Assembly: GCA_009731375.1 (NCBI GenBank)
Contig: BJOX01000050.1
Coordinates: forward strand, 247,955-298,783
DNA from: Paulinella micropora
Lineage: Eukaryota; Cercozoa; Imbricatea; Euglyphida
Reading direction: 5' to 3'
DNA: 50,829 nucleotides
Positions 1-8,724 of the stretch are shown piece by piece. Made by a program: the position numbers and the translations under genes. Below the pieces are notes generated by a model. The model was given only the letters and a program-made list of their open reading frames with translations. It was not told where the DNA came from and did no database searches. Position 1 is the first letter of the stretch; each line of letters starts with the position of its first letter.

Positions 1-11
1 TATTATCAAAC

Positions 12-2747
12 ATGGAGACACACACGTATAACGGCAAGGTCTACAGGTTGGATAGATTAAGGGAATATAAGATAAATTACGAAATCAAGTCTGTCAGGGG
101 TGGGGATGTGCTATATATCAAACCGAAGGTAAGGGGGTATAAAATTGATACACCGACAGCCCAAAACTACTTGAACCAAGTAAGAGGTGCGGTGTATTTC
201 GAACACCATGCTATACCAATAGCACCACCTTTACCTACGATTGAAGAGAAAAAAGAGATGAAAGAAAATTACAGAGACTTGTTGCGGTATGGTAATTATG
301 ATATCATGAGGGACGACAGCAAGGAACACGAACTAGGAATAAATGAAAGCCGATATGCGGTAAGGATTAACGGCAACTTCCGATCATTCACGATGCGCGA
401 TGTGATAAGATTTATTGAGATTGTGTTGAACGACTTTGTAAAACGACAAGCACCCGAAGATAAGGTTAGCCTAGGTATTGAGTTTGTTGATTACTATGGA
501 AAAGTATCAACAGGCTTGCACAAAGTTAATCAAATCTCGGTTGAAAAAGTTTTAGAAAGATTGTCAGCAATATTTCAAAGCAACGAAAGTCTTTACATGG
601 ATGAGAACGGAATAAACTTTGATAAATTAAAATTTGTGTTGAAATCTGTTAAAATGCCGACGGGTGGGACAAGGCTACAGGTTTTGAACAAATTGGATAT
701 CTACAGAAAGCAAGGAGTAATCTGTATTACTAACAGCGATAACTTATGCTTAGCACGAGCAATCGTTGTAGTCAAAGCAAAAATTGAAAAACATCCAAAA
801 TACAAGACAATACTAATGGGAAAAAGAAAGATACAGCAGGAAATGGCAGAGGCTTTACACAGCCAAGCAAACGTCATTAAGGATGTGTGTGGAATACCAG
901 AAATTAATACATTTGCTAATCACATTAAATACAATCTGGTTATTGTTGAATTTCCTGACAAAATCATTTATAAAACAGAACTACTTGATGCGAACGGAGA
1001 ACGGCTGACTAACCTTTACATTCTAAAGACTGAGGGACATTACAATGCCATAACTAACATGAAGTCTATGCTAGGAAAAAAGAATTTCTGTGAGTTATGT
1101 CTAAGAGTGTATAAGGAAAGACATGCCTGCGAAGCCAAATGTAGTATCTGCGAAACCAACGGATGTAAGGGAATAAATGACAAGAGCCAGTGGAAAGAAT
1201 GTGAGAAGTGTAATAGAAAGTTTCCAAAAACTGAATGCTTTAATAATCACAGGACGACAAACTGCGATGTTAAAGCGAAATGTAAATCGTGCGGTCTTAA
1301 TTACAGAAAGAAGGATGAGCACAAATGCGGATATGCGAAATGCCGAAATTGCAAACTAGTAAAACCGCTTGAACACCAGTGTGAAATAATCCAAAAAGAA
1401 ATCTTACCCCCTTCAGAGCAATACATATTCTTTGACTTTAAAGCGACACAGGACACAGGTGAGCACATTGTTAATCATGCGGAAAGCCAGTATTACGATG
1501 CAAAGGAACCGCCTATTATACATAAGAACATTCCAGATTTCTGTAATTGGGCTTTTGACACTAAACACAGCGGATTTACATTTATTGCGCACAATGCCCG
1601 CGGTTATGATTGTCAGTTTATTCTTAAGTGGTTGGTTGATAATGGACAAACTCCATTTGTAATCTATGAAGGTGGTAAGATTATGATGATGACACTTAAG
1701 AAGTATCGGTTTATAGACAGCCTAAGTTTTCTTACGATGCCATTGTCAGACTTTCCAAAGACATTCGGACTTACGGAACTTAAGAAAGGTTTCTTCCCGC
1801 ACTTCTTCAATACGGCAAAAAATAGAAACTATGTCGGTGTAATGCCACATAAGAAACATTACGGCTACGACACGATGCGAGGAGATAAACGAAAAGAATT
1901 TCTTGAATGGTATGACGAACAAGTGAAAGCACATAACCACTTTGATATGGCGAAGGAAATCGGTGAGTATTGTCATTCAGATGTTGATATACTGAGAAAG
2001 GGTTGTATAGATTTTAGAAACCAGTTTCTAGAGTTTGGTATTGACCCTTTTCAATATACAACTATTGCGAGTTGTGTTATGGCTTTGTATCGTGCTAAGT
2101 TTATGCCAGAGAATTCAATTGCGATATTGAAAGCGGAAAAGCAAAACAGGATGACTTCTAGGGCTTGTGTAGAATGGTTAGCATACAGAAGCAGGTTAGA
2201 TAAAACTGATATTAAACACGCATTCAACGGAGGTGAAAAAATGTTTCAACTCGGGCAATCTCGTGTGTATGTAGATGGATGGGACGAGAAAAACAAAACC
2301 GCTTATGAGTTTTACGGGTGTCATTGGCACGGATGTGATAAGTGTTGGAATAGCAATGCTTTGAATGTGAAGAAGAATAAGACAATGGGCGAACTATACA
2401 AGGAAACAATGAGAAGAGAAAAACAACTTAACGAACAAGCAAAAGTAATAAGTGTCTGGGAGTGTGAATGGAGCCTGATGAAAACCAGTGAAAGACTGGC
2501 AGAGGATACAAACGAACGAATTACTGAACAAGAAGGACTAAACCCACGAGAGGGAATGTTTGGAAGTAGAGTGAATGCTTTGAAATTATATTGGAAATCA
2601 CGACATGATAATGAGTATGCGAAATATATTGACATATGCTCACTTTATCCGGCTGTGATGTATTACGACCTTTATCCAAGCGGACACCATATAATTATTA
2701 GACCAAACAATAGGAGGAAAGAAAAAGTATGGAAAATAAAATTATAA
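12..2747 (+). CDS. polB: Protein-primed family B DNA polymerase, N-terminal part (exonuclease and start of palm)
   Basis: This is the first part of a Polinton-type polymerase that replicates the linear viral DNA from a protein primer. After an N-terminal region of about 360 residues comes a Cys-rich zinc-binding stretch (roughly 365-460). The 3'-5' exonuclease motifs follow: FFDFK at about 473-477, HNARGYD near 526-532 and YCHSDVD near 653-659. Palm motif A is SLYPA near 878. The canonical Exo I acidic pair D-x-E reads D-F-K here, so proofreading is probably lost. The ORF ends at 2747 in the middle of the palm and the rest of the polymerase continues in the -1 frame from 2714 onward, so the gene is broken by a frameshift or uses recoding. 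The two parts total about 1350 residues, normal for the family. The start at 12 is the first ATG visible. Confidence 0.9.
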   Translation: METHTYNGKVYRLDRLREYKINYEIKSVRGGDVLYIKPKVRGYKIDTPTAQNYLNQVRGAVYFEHHAIPIAPPLPTIEEKKEMKENYRDLLRYGNYDIMRDDSKEHELGINESRYAVRINGNFRSFTMRDVIRFIEIVLNDFVKRQAPEDKVSLGIEFVDYYGKVSTGLHKVNQISVEKVLERLSAIFQSNESLYMDENGINFDKLKFVLKSVKMPTGGTRLQVLNKLDIYRKQGVICITNSDNLCLARAIVVVKAKIEKHPKYKTILMGKRKIQQEMAEALHSQANVIKDVCGIPEINTFANHIKYNLVIVEFPDKIIYKTELLDANGERLTNLYILKTEGHYNAITNMKSMLGKKNFCELCLRVYKERHACEAKCSICETNGCKGINDKSQWKECEKCNRKFPKTECFNNHRTTNCDVKAKCKSCGLNYRKKDEHKCGYAKCRNCKLVKPLEHQCEIIQKEILPPSEQYIFFDFKATQDTGEHIVNHAESQYYDAKEPPIIHKNIPDFCNWAFDTKHSGFTFIAHNARGYDCQFILKWLVDNGQTPFVIYEGGKIMMMTLKKYRFIDSLSFLTMPLSDFPKTFGLTELKKGFFPHFFNTAKNRNYVGVMPHKKHYGYDTMRGDKRKEFLEWYDEQVKAHNHFDMAKEIGEYCHSDVDILRKGCIDFRNQFLEFGIDPFQYTTIASCVMALYRAKFMPENSIAILKAEKQNRMTSRACVEWLAYRSRLDKTDIKHAFNGGEKMFQLGQSRVYVDGWDEKNKTAYEFYGCHWHGCDKCWNSNALNVKKNKTMGELYKETMRREKQLNEQAKVISVWECEWSLMKTSERLAEDTNERITEQEGLNPREGMFGSRVNALKLYWKSRHDNEYAKYIDICSLYPAVMYYDLYPSGHHIIIRPNNRRKEKVWKIKL

Positions 2748-4048
2748 ACAGAGAATATTTCGGAGTGGCTAAGGTTAAGATGCTACCACCTAGAGGCTTA
2801 CTACACCCAGTCTTACCGAAGGCGGACAGAGGTAAGATGATGTATTACTTATGCGATAAGTGCGGAATGACTGAGCAACATGGAGAATGTAAGCACACAG
2901 ATAAAGAACGAGCAATAACAGGCACATGGGCAACTCCAGAAATTTACAAGGCCTTAGAGAAAGGGTATAAGTTGATAAAAGTATATGAAGTATGGCACTG
3001 GAAAGAACAAAGCAGTAGCCTATTCAAAGAATACATAAAGACATTCTTGAAAGTAAAACAAGAGTCCAGCGGATACCCCGCGGGATGTAATACGGAAGCA
3101 GAAAAACAAAATTACATAAACAGCATGGAAATCAAAATGGGTGTAAAGATGGATGAAAGCAAAATATTTAAAAACGAAGGACGGCGAGCAGTGGCTAAGT
3201 TGTGCTTGAACTCTTTATGGGGTAAGTTTGGACAGAAACAAAATAAAACACAGAACAAAATGATAAAGGATAAAGATACCTTATACAAACTATTGAACGA
3301 TAAATCAGTGGATAATATAAATATTAACATAATTAACGACCAAATTGTAGAAGCCGGTTATGACTTAAAACAGGATGCGGTGAGCGACCCGATTAAAACA
3401 AATATTGTGGTTGCTTTATTTACCACATGCCACGCGAGAATGAGACTTTACAATATGATGGCCAGATTATGCAATAGGATATTGTATCATGACACAGACA
3501 GCGTAATATATACGACTAACAAAGAAATTAATGAGGTGGATGTAGAGACAGGCGATTTACTGGGAGATTGGACAGATGAATTGAAAGGAGCAAAAATAAA
3601 AACCTTTGTGGGAGGCGGGCCGAAATGTTATGGATACTTATTAGATAATGGTAAAGCCAGTATGAAAGTAAAAGGATTTAGTATGAACTATGAAACGAAA
3701 AAAGCATTGAATTTACCGAATATGTTAAGTGTAATAAGTTGCGGGCTAGGTATTACAAACACTGAATTATTTGAGAATGGTAAAAATGAACTGGCTGAAT
3801 TGTTGGAGACTGATGAAGAATTACGGATTGCTAAGCGAATTGAGAAGTCTGGAAAAGTAGTTATAATAGAAAACAACAAAATTACAAGAGATAAACAAAA
3901 GAAAAAAATAACAAGCGAATACTTAGAAAAGATATTTAGTTTTACATATACGAAAAGACAAGTTATTGGAATTGTAGAGAATGCGATTGAAACTAGACCT
4001 TTTGGTTTTAAAAAAATCAAATATCAAATAATTAATTTTTTTTCATAA
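2729..4048 (+). CDS. polB: Family B DNA polymerase, C-terminal part (palm and thumb), out of frame with the first part
   Basis: This part begins with a region typical of Polinton polymerases (PPRGLLHPVLP near residue 20), which should follow directly on motif A of the upstream ORF. It carries motif B as KLCLNSLWGKFG (about 155-166) and motif C as YHDTDS (about 254-259), the metal-binding Asp pair of the palm. The nominal ATG at 2729 is probably not a real start: the domain is continuous with the preceding ORF, and the frame is open only back to a stop at 2711-2713. The break therefore lies within 2714-2747, an A-rich stretch where a one-base indel is easy. I see no classical X-XXY-YYZ slippery heptamer in the zero frame. 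Catalytic residues in this half look intact. Confidence 0.88.
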   Translation: MENKIINREYFGVAKVKMLPPRGLLHPVLPKADRGKMMYYLCDKCGMTEQHGECKHTDKERAITGTWATPEIYKALEKGYKLIKVYEVWHWKEQSSSLFKEYIKTFLKVKQESSGYPAGCNTEAEKQNYINSMEIKMGVKMDESKIFKNEGRRAVAKLCLNSLWGKFGQKQNKTQNKMIKDKDTLYKLLNDKSVDNININIINDQIVEAGYDLKQDAVSDPIKTNIVVALFTTCHARMRLYNMMARLCNRILYHDTDSVIYTTNKEINEVDVETGDLLGDWTDELKGAKIKTFVGGGPKCYGYLLDNGKASMKVKGFSMNYETKKALNLPNMLSVISCGLGITNTELFENGKNELAELLETDEELRIAKRIEKSGKVVIIENNKITRDKQKKKITSEYLEKIFSFTYTKRQVIGIVENAIETRPFGFKKIKYQIINFFS

Positions 4049-4061
4049 AATTTTTTACCAC

Positions 4062-4071
4062 TCTATATAGA
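4062..4071 (+). promoter_or_regulatory. Palindromic TATA-like element upstream of the first ExoX-like gene
   Basis: TCTATATAGA is a perfect 10-bp palindrome ending 3 bases before the ATG at 4075, in the 26-bp gap after the polymerase stop. Other genes of the element also have TATATA-like runs directly before the start (4374-4380, 6193-6200, 16642-16650). The role as a promoter core is inferred. Confidence 0.4.
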
Positions 4072-4074
4072 CCA

Positions 4075-4350
4075 ATGACCACCCTCACCAGACTATCTGA
4101 AAAATTTGGACGACTTTCAATTGAGAAGAATAAGGAATTCTTTTCTGTAAAAGATGTGCAACAGATAATTGATGAAGAAATTAAGACAATTGAAAAGATT
4201 AAAGCCTCTCAGCCGAAGGATGTATTTCATTTCGGTAAATACAAGGCAAAAAAAATTGAAGACATTGCTAAGATTGATAAACCATATATTGAGTGGTTGA
4301 TGAAGCAACCTTGGGTTCAAAACAAGGATGAATTGAAAAAATATTTATAA
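4075..4350 (+). CDS. Small protein with ExoX-like C-terminal domain (copy 1)
   Basis: This 91-residue protein has a second half with the pattern FGKYKAKKIEDIAKID, then KPYIEWL and a terminal PWVQNKDELKKYL. That is the signature of the small domain found at the C-terminus of exodeoxyribonuclease X-like proteins (FGKYKGK...YIxWL), which also occurs alone in many viruses. No exonuclease catalytic domain is present, so the role is probably nucleic-acid or protein binding during replication. It sits 26 bp after the polymerase and 31 bp before a paralogue with the same domain. The N-terminal 40 residues are charged and probably helical. The ATG at 4075 is the first in frame. Confidence 0.7.
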   Translation: MTTLTRLSEKFGRLSIEKNKEFFSVKDVQQIIDEEIKTIEKIKASQPKDVFHFGKYKAKKIEDIAKIDKPYIEWLMKQPWVQNKDELKKYL

Positions 4351-4381
4351 TAAAATAAAATAAAATCTTTACATATATATC

Positions 4382-4867
4382 ATGGCCGACCTCAACACCA
4401 AACAAGACTACTTGAATGAAATTGAAAAATGGAACCTTGATGTTTCTATTAAAATGCCAACTATTAAATGGACTAAGCCTGACATTGTTTCTTTCTATGA
4501 GCAATACAAACCCCGCGATGACAATGTGAAAGTAGTTATTCCATTGGAGGCCACATTAGAAAAAATGATGGAGGAACAAAGCACTCCTTTTAAGGAAACA
4601 GATCTTGTTGTGAGAGAGACTGGAATTACCGAAATAAAGGCTAATGTTGGCGAAGAAATAGCGAATGCTACATGTACAGAAGAAGGATGTATATTAAAGA
4701 AAGATGTTGTTCTTCAATATGGAAAATATGCACACAAAAACATTGAAGATGTAGCCAAAATTGATAAACCATACCTTGAATGGTTAGTTCAACAGCAGTG
4801 GTGCCAAAATGTGGATAACATAAAAAAATTATTTGATATTTTATTCACCCGCTACGCGGTTTCATAA
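4382..4867 (+). CDS. Protein with ExoX-like C-terminal domain (copy 2)
   Basis: This 161-residue paralogue of the preceding gene has a longer N-terminal region and the same C-terminal domain (YGKYAHKNIEDVAKID, KPYLEWL, QQWCQN near 118-150). The last 10 or so residues, after IKKLF, have no counterpart in copy 1 and are encoded by the hairpin that starts at 4835. A one-base change in the seven-A run at 4822-4828 would place a TGA exactly at the hairpin start, as in other genes of this element. The visible C-terminus is therefore probably a read-on caused by a frameshift. CATATATATC lies directly before the ATG. The gene is convergent with the fibre-like gene that follows. Confidence 0.68.
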   Translation: MADLNTKQDYLNEIEKWNLDVSIKMPTIKWTKPDIVSFYEQYKPRDDNVKVVIPLEATLEKMMEEQSTPFKETDLVVRETGITEIKANVGEEIANATCTEEGCILKKDVVLQYGKYAHKNIEDVAKIDKPYLEWLVQQQWCQNVDNIKKLFDILFTRYAVS

Positions 4868-4873
4868 AACATC
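4835..4873 (+). terminator. 3' hairpin H0 of the second ExoX-like gene
   Basis: The sense strand starts GATATTTTAT and ends ATAAAACATC, giving a 10-position outer stem with one mismatch. An internal loop and an inner CCGC/GCGG stem with a TAC loop follow. It has the same architecture as H1-H5 but different paired bases, so it is a covarying member of the family. It overlaps the end of the ORF. Confidence 0.65.
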
Positions 4874-4917
4874 GTTTTCCATTAAATTTTTTTTGCTTTT
4901 ATTTTTACTTTAATGGT

Positions 4918-6192
4918 TTACGATGTTTGTTGAAGACGTAGTCTGAAACAAATATCACTGATCCTCAACGAAGTTAGCAATAATATTGACATTTCCTCCT
5001 CCACCAGCAGAGACTTCTGTGTAAAAGTCAATACATCACTCGGTGATAGGTATATATCATAACTTCTAAGATTGATTTGTTGAGTTGAAGCACTATTTAC
5101 ATATAGTTTAAAAATTGTTGTTCCGTTTGCGATAGCACTCGCCTTTGTGTCAGTATCTACAATCGAATACTTAGAATCAACATCTGCAAAACCTGCTCCA
5201 GTTAGTGTTCCATTTAATACCATTCTGACAACATTTGACTTAGTATCTTCATTCGTAATACTTATCAAAGTTGGATAAACATTTGAATAATTTGTTAAAT
5301 TAGCACCGCCCGCATCAAATGTTGCTTTATTCCTGATACTAATAATGGGACTTTCAGTTGTGTTTGCTGCTTTACTTCCTTCCACTTCGTTTGTTATACT
5401 TGTGTTTATTGTATTACTTCCTTCAATAAATAATCCAACACTTGCTGTTTTAAGAGTTTGAATTCCGGTAGAAGCATCATTCCTCATTAGTGCGGTAAAT
5501 GGTAAAGTAGTGTTTCTTAGACTTACACCTGTGTTGGCATTCGCATACTTAATAGTATGGACTAATTGAAATTCTCCCGTTGTAGGATTTTCAATAGAAA
5601 ACCTTATAGCACCAAAGCCTAAATATTGAAATTGAATTTGGAATACATTTCCTTTACTCCAATCAATAACAGGCATATCTTTTGTTCCATTGCACGGGTC
5701 ATCCCAGTTTGCTTGTTGAATATAAGTTGCTGCCCCTCCTTTGGCATGTAGAATTCGCATCCCGACATTAGTTTTATAAAAATAGAAACCATTTGAAAAA
5801 TCACTTTCACCAATTCCTACACAAGAATAATAGTCTTTTGTGTCATCAGTCGTCCATATAGCAGTAAAGCGTCCAACAACTCCCATACCAGTCCGATATT
5901 TTATTCTTCTTTTACTTGTTAGAATAGCAGTTGAAGTATTGTTTGCTTGAGTTTTTAATTCCGCCATATTACTATTAAAAGAAACACTCGCATTTGTCTG
6001 AGTTAATGACCATACCCTTGTATTAATGGTGTATGAAAAAATTTCCTGAACAACTGGCGTAAGTTGGCTTGTTAGTGCTTCACCAAAAGCGGTTTTCATA
6101 TTGTTGGTTTCAATATTACCATCATATCCAACTTTGACATTTATAAAATCTCCGTCTGGATTTTGTGCGATTAAATTTCTCTGGTGAGACAT
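4918..6192 (-). CDS. Probable fibre or capsid-decoration protein with a lectin-like beta domain, frameshifted at its 3' end
   Basis: This 424-residue protein has a predicted N-terminal stalk-like region, then the pattern KYRTGMGVVGRFTAIW and VGIGESDFSNGFYF. That pattern recurs in structural proteins of marine phages and PLVs and looks like a beta-sandwich. The C-terminal segment DIYLSPSDVLTFT is typical of the end of such proteins. Downstream of it (5011-5030) the reading frame is wrong. A second frame encodes a Gly-rich tail that ends at a TGA at 4955-4957, exactly at hairpin H1, whereas the visible ORF runs through the hairpin to 4918. A duplicated CA in the ACACAG run would explain this. 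It lies in the virion block, next to the capsid gene, and starts with TATATAATG. Function is inferred from composition and context. Confidence 0.6.
   Translation of the reverse strand: MSHQRNLIAQNPDGDFINVKVGYDGNIETNNMKTAFGEALTSQLTPVVQEIFSYTINTRVWSLTQTNASVSFNSNMAELKTQANNTSTAILTSKRRIKYRTGMGVVGRFTAIWTTDDTKDYYSCVGIGESDFSNGFYFYKTNVGMRILHAKGGAATYIQQANWDDPCNGTKDMPVIDWSKGNVFQIQFQYLGFGAIRFSIENPTTGEFQLVHTIKYANANTGVSLRNTTLPFTALMRNDASTGIQTLKTASVGLFIEGSNTINTSITNEVEGSKAANTTESPIISIRNKATFDAGGANLTNYSNVYPTLISITNEDTKSNVVRMVLNGTLTGAGFADVDSKYSIVDTDTKASAIANGTTIFKLYVNSASTQQINLRSYDIYLSPSDVLTFTQKSLLVEEEMSILLLTSLRISDICFRLRLQQTS
4922..4956 (-). terminator. 3' hairpin H1 of the fibre-like gene
   Basis: This 35-nt hairpin, read on the minus strand, has a 10-bp outer stem (GATATTTGTT with AACAAACATC, one G-T pair), a TC/TC internal mismatch, an inner AGAC/GTCT stem and a TAC loop. 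The original stop of the fibre-like gene (4955-4957) abuts it. Confidence 0.75.
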
Positions 6193-6254
6193 TATATATT
6201 AATAATAAAAAAAATTATTTTCTTTTTAGTTTTTACGAAGTTAATAAATGTCAT

Positions 6255-7799
6255 CTACGACATAAGGATTTCAATTCCCTTAACAACAATAGTCCTCTGA
6301 AGAATAGCATAAGTATAATAATTCAATTGGACTGCTCCCTCCGCACTCCATTCATACCGCCGTTCGGTATCCAAGGACAGACCAGCCACTTCATAACCCT
6401 CTTCTTCTCGCTTGTCATAAAGCGGGCGGTTGTGATCCCAGAAATCAACGTGGAACCAGTTATATTTATACACATTAGAGTTCAAAATAGCAGAACCCTT
6501 TACTTTTTCCTTCAAAAGCATATAGTCTTCATCGCGGGCGCAAGCGATATCAAACTGCTGAATTCTATTACTATCCAAAGTAGTGTAATAAGAAGTAATC
6601 TTAGCCTGTGCTCGGTTATCGCAATCAAATGCTGTGTTTGAAGTTTCAGTATTATTAAACCCGCTAGTGTAAATTCGGCGAATTCTCTCACCCTGCGAGC
6701 GGTTCATCTTCAAAACAAATGACTGAGTTTCAGCCGCGAGATCAGTTTTCCAAGAGATAGGGTATTCAGTCTTGAACGAAAAGCCTTCACCCGCAATCTT
6801 CTGTTGAACACCCAAGATAACATTAGGGTCGGTTTCAACAGCAATAAAGAGGTTAAGGTTGGTAATCGCCGCGGGCTGTGCGGTGGCTGTTGCTCCTGCT
6901 GCAACACTTTTCGCATCAGTTCCATAGAATATGGTTTTCTGTGTTCCCTCCCACACAATCCTCAAATCAAGAATTTCATTAAAACCAATAGTCTTATCAA
7001 TTTCAAAAATAGTTCCAAAAAGCATACCAAGAGGAATAGACACATTGATTACCGGCGAATTTCCAGTATTGACTGCTGGGGCAATTACTACAGCGGGGTC
7101 TTGACCAACACTTCCACCCTCAAAATACTTCGACTCCTCATAAGAGACATTTACAACAGAGGCAGCACCAGTTCCATTAGCAATGAGCAAATCATCATGA
7201 CGACGAGCATTGATAGATGGCGGAGAAATTGCTCCTGCGATAGCATTACCAAAACGATTTAATGTTGCCTGAAGATGAGCATCGGTATCAATACTTCCCG
7301 CAACTGTTGCAGCACTTGCTACTTGGCCTGCATACACGGTAGCATTAAAGGCGGTTGTAGCACGACCATCGGCATTACACTTTTGAAGCATAGACCCATA
7401 ACCAGAATTAGCCCCGTGGTTATCCAAAGCCATAAATCTATCATAAGAAATCTCAGGCTTCCAAATCATCTTAGTGTAATTACCAACATGTTGAAGATTA
7501 CACAGATACTGACCGCTTCGGCTTCGTAGTTCAATCGTCTTAATCATTGACAAGCAGTCCATAGGAATTCTGTTATAATTACCAATTCCGCCAGTCGTCG
7601 GTGTGTAGGTAAATCGCAACACACTCCTTGCAAGGTTCAAAGGACGAGTTGGAATTTCAAAAGTTGATTCAATTCCTCCGACGCTGGTAATTGGCACAGT
7701 CGCAAGACTCTCGCGGGCAGTAAGTTTGTTAAGCGAATACTTACCGCGAATAAGTTCGCTTTGGCTATGAGTAAGTTCTCCGCCGTATTGGACAGGCAT
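6255..7799 (-). CDS. MCP: Major capsid protein (double jelly-roll)
   Basis: At 514 residues from the ATG at 7799, the length fits PLV capsid proteins. The open frame extends 30 codons further up, but that extension is AT-rich and unlike coding sequence, while MPVQYGGEL looks like a genuine N-terminus. Recognisable parts are the N-terminal TARESLATVPI/GGIESTFEIP region, the first jelly-roll with IKTIELRSRSG, and the Ala/Thr-rich central loop. The C-terminal ARDEDYMLLKEK and WFHVDFWDHNRPLYD segments and a terminal RTIVVKGIEIL strand complete it. It forms the trimeric capsomer of the icosahedral shell. The penton gene lies directly upstream on the same strand and the fibre-like gene directly downstream, as expected for a morphogenesis block. 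Confidence 0.85.
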   Translation of the reverse strand: MPVQYGGELTHSQSELIRGKYSLNKLTARESLATVPITSVGGIESTFEIPTRPLNLARSVLRFTYTPTTGGIGNYNRIPMDCLSMIKTIELRSRSGQYLCNLQHVGNYTKMIWKPEISYDRFMALDNHGANSGYGSMLQKCNADGRATTAFNATVYAGQVASAATVAGSIDTDAHLQATLNRFGNAIAGAISPPSINARRHDDLLIANGTGAASVVNVSYEESKYFEGGSVGQDPAVVIAPAVNTGNSPVINVSIPLGMLFGTIFEIDKTIGFNEILDLRIVWEGTQKTIFYGTDAKSVAAGATATAQPAAITNLNLFIAVETDPNVILGVQQKIAGEGFSFKTEYPISWKTDLAAETQSFVLKMNRSQGERIRRIYTSGFNNTETSNTAFDCDNRAQAKITSYYTTLDSNRIQQFDIACARDEDYMLLKEKVKGSAILNSNVYKYNWFHVDFWDHNRPLYDKREEEGYEVAGLSLDTERRYEWSAEGAVQLNYYTYAILQRTIVVKGIEILMS

Positions 7800-7885
7800 T
7801 TTTGTTTTGTTTTTGAAGTAGTGTAAGTTGATTAATACACGAAATATATTTATAGAAAAAAATAAATAATTAAAATAAATATCAA

Positions 7886-8698
7886 TCACTTGGATTTCAA
7901 CAAATTGAAAAATGAATTAAATAAACTAAAATAATTAGTTTCACGATAAACCAATAATGTCATAACTATTCCCAAACCATTAAGATTTATTGCTTGGTCG
8001 TTTTCGTCCGTCAAGTAAAACCTGAATACATTGTTTGAATTAGCGGACAATGTTTTACCATACTCAGACCCGCTTCCATCATAAATGACAGAACCAAAAG
8101 GAATTTCGTTGGCTGTGTATATTTCTTGTAGCACATGATTGTCTCCTTCCCCAACTAAATCCGATTGAAGATACAGAGTTTTTTCACCAGTTAGAATAAT
8201 TACATTCGGCGATTTAATAAAATCATTAGCAAAGAAATATGTTGAGTTTCTATCAAAACCCATAACTTCATGAATACGGGTATCATCATCAAATATAAAC
8301 CGCGGTTGAATACCTCCGTTATTTGAAACACTGAATGTTAATTTACCATCCTCCGCTTCCGTGTTTGTATTGTTGCTTGAGACTACATAAGTATAATCAT
8401 TCGGACTTTCTGCCGTCATTATCTCAGATAGTTTATTTTTTAAGTTGTTCATTGTGTAGTTGCCCTCTGGTATTGTAATTAAAGCCTCATACCCGTCTTC
8501 GGATAATGTAAAAGTATTATATGGTGAAGCCACAGAGTAATACGACTTCGGCACATATATATGAAGAATTTTACAATGTGTGGGATTGTCTAACCCCTTC
8601 ATATTGATTTCGTGTGTAAAGTCGCTGTCTGTCCCCGTTATTCGGTTTTTGCTATTTATGTAATAGATACCAGAACTTCTCCCACCCTTATAATCCAT
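7886..8698 (-). CDS. Minor capsid protein (penton, single jelly-roll)
   Basis: This 270-residue protein has the layout of PLV/Polinton penton proteins. It has an N-terminal IYYINSKNR/DFTHEI segment, the central TIPEGNYTMNNLKNKL motif, and a late FRFYLTDENDQAINLNG motif before the final strands. Pentons occupy the fivefold vertices. It sits 87 bp upstream of the capsid gene and 27 bp downstream of the protease on the same strand. The final 20 residues (about FSLFNSFFNLLKSK) are more hydrophobic than usual after the last strand. The ATG at 8698 is preceded by an AT-rich stretch with a TATA-like run. Confidence 0.8.
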   Translation of the reverse strand: MDYKGGRSSGIYYINSKNRITGTDSDFTHEINMKGLDNPTHCKILHIYVPKSYYSVASPYNTFTLSEDGYEALITIPEGNYTMNNLKNKLSEIMTAESPNDYTYVVSSNNTNTEAEDGKLTFSVSNNGGIQPRFIFDDDTRIHEVMGFDRNSTYFFANDFIKSPNVIILTGEKTLYLQSDLVGEGDNHVLQEIYTANEIPFGSVIYDGSGSEYGKTLSANSNNVFRFYLTDENDQAINLNGLGIVMTLLVYRETNYFSLFNSFFNLLKSK

Positions 8699-8724
8699 TG
8701 CGTATATTATACAAATAATATTTT

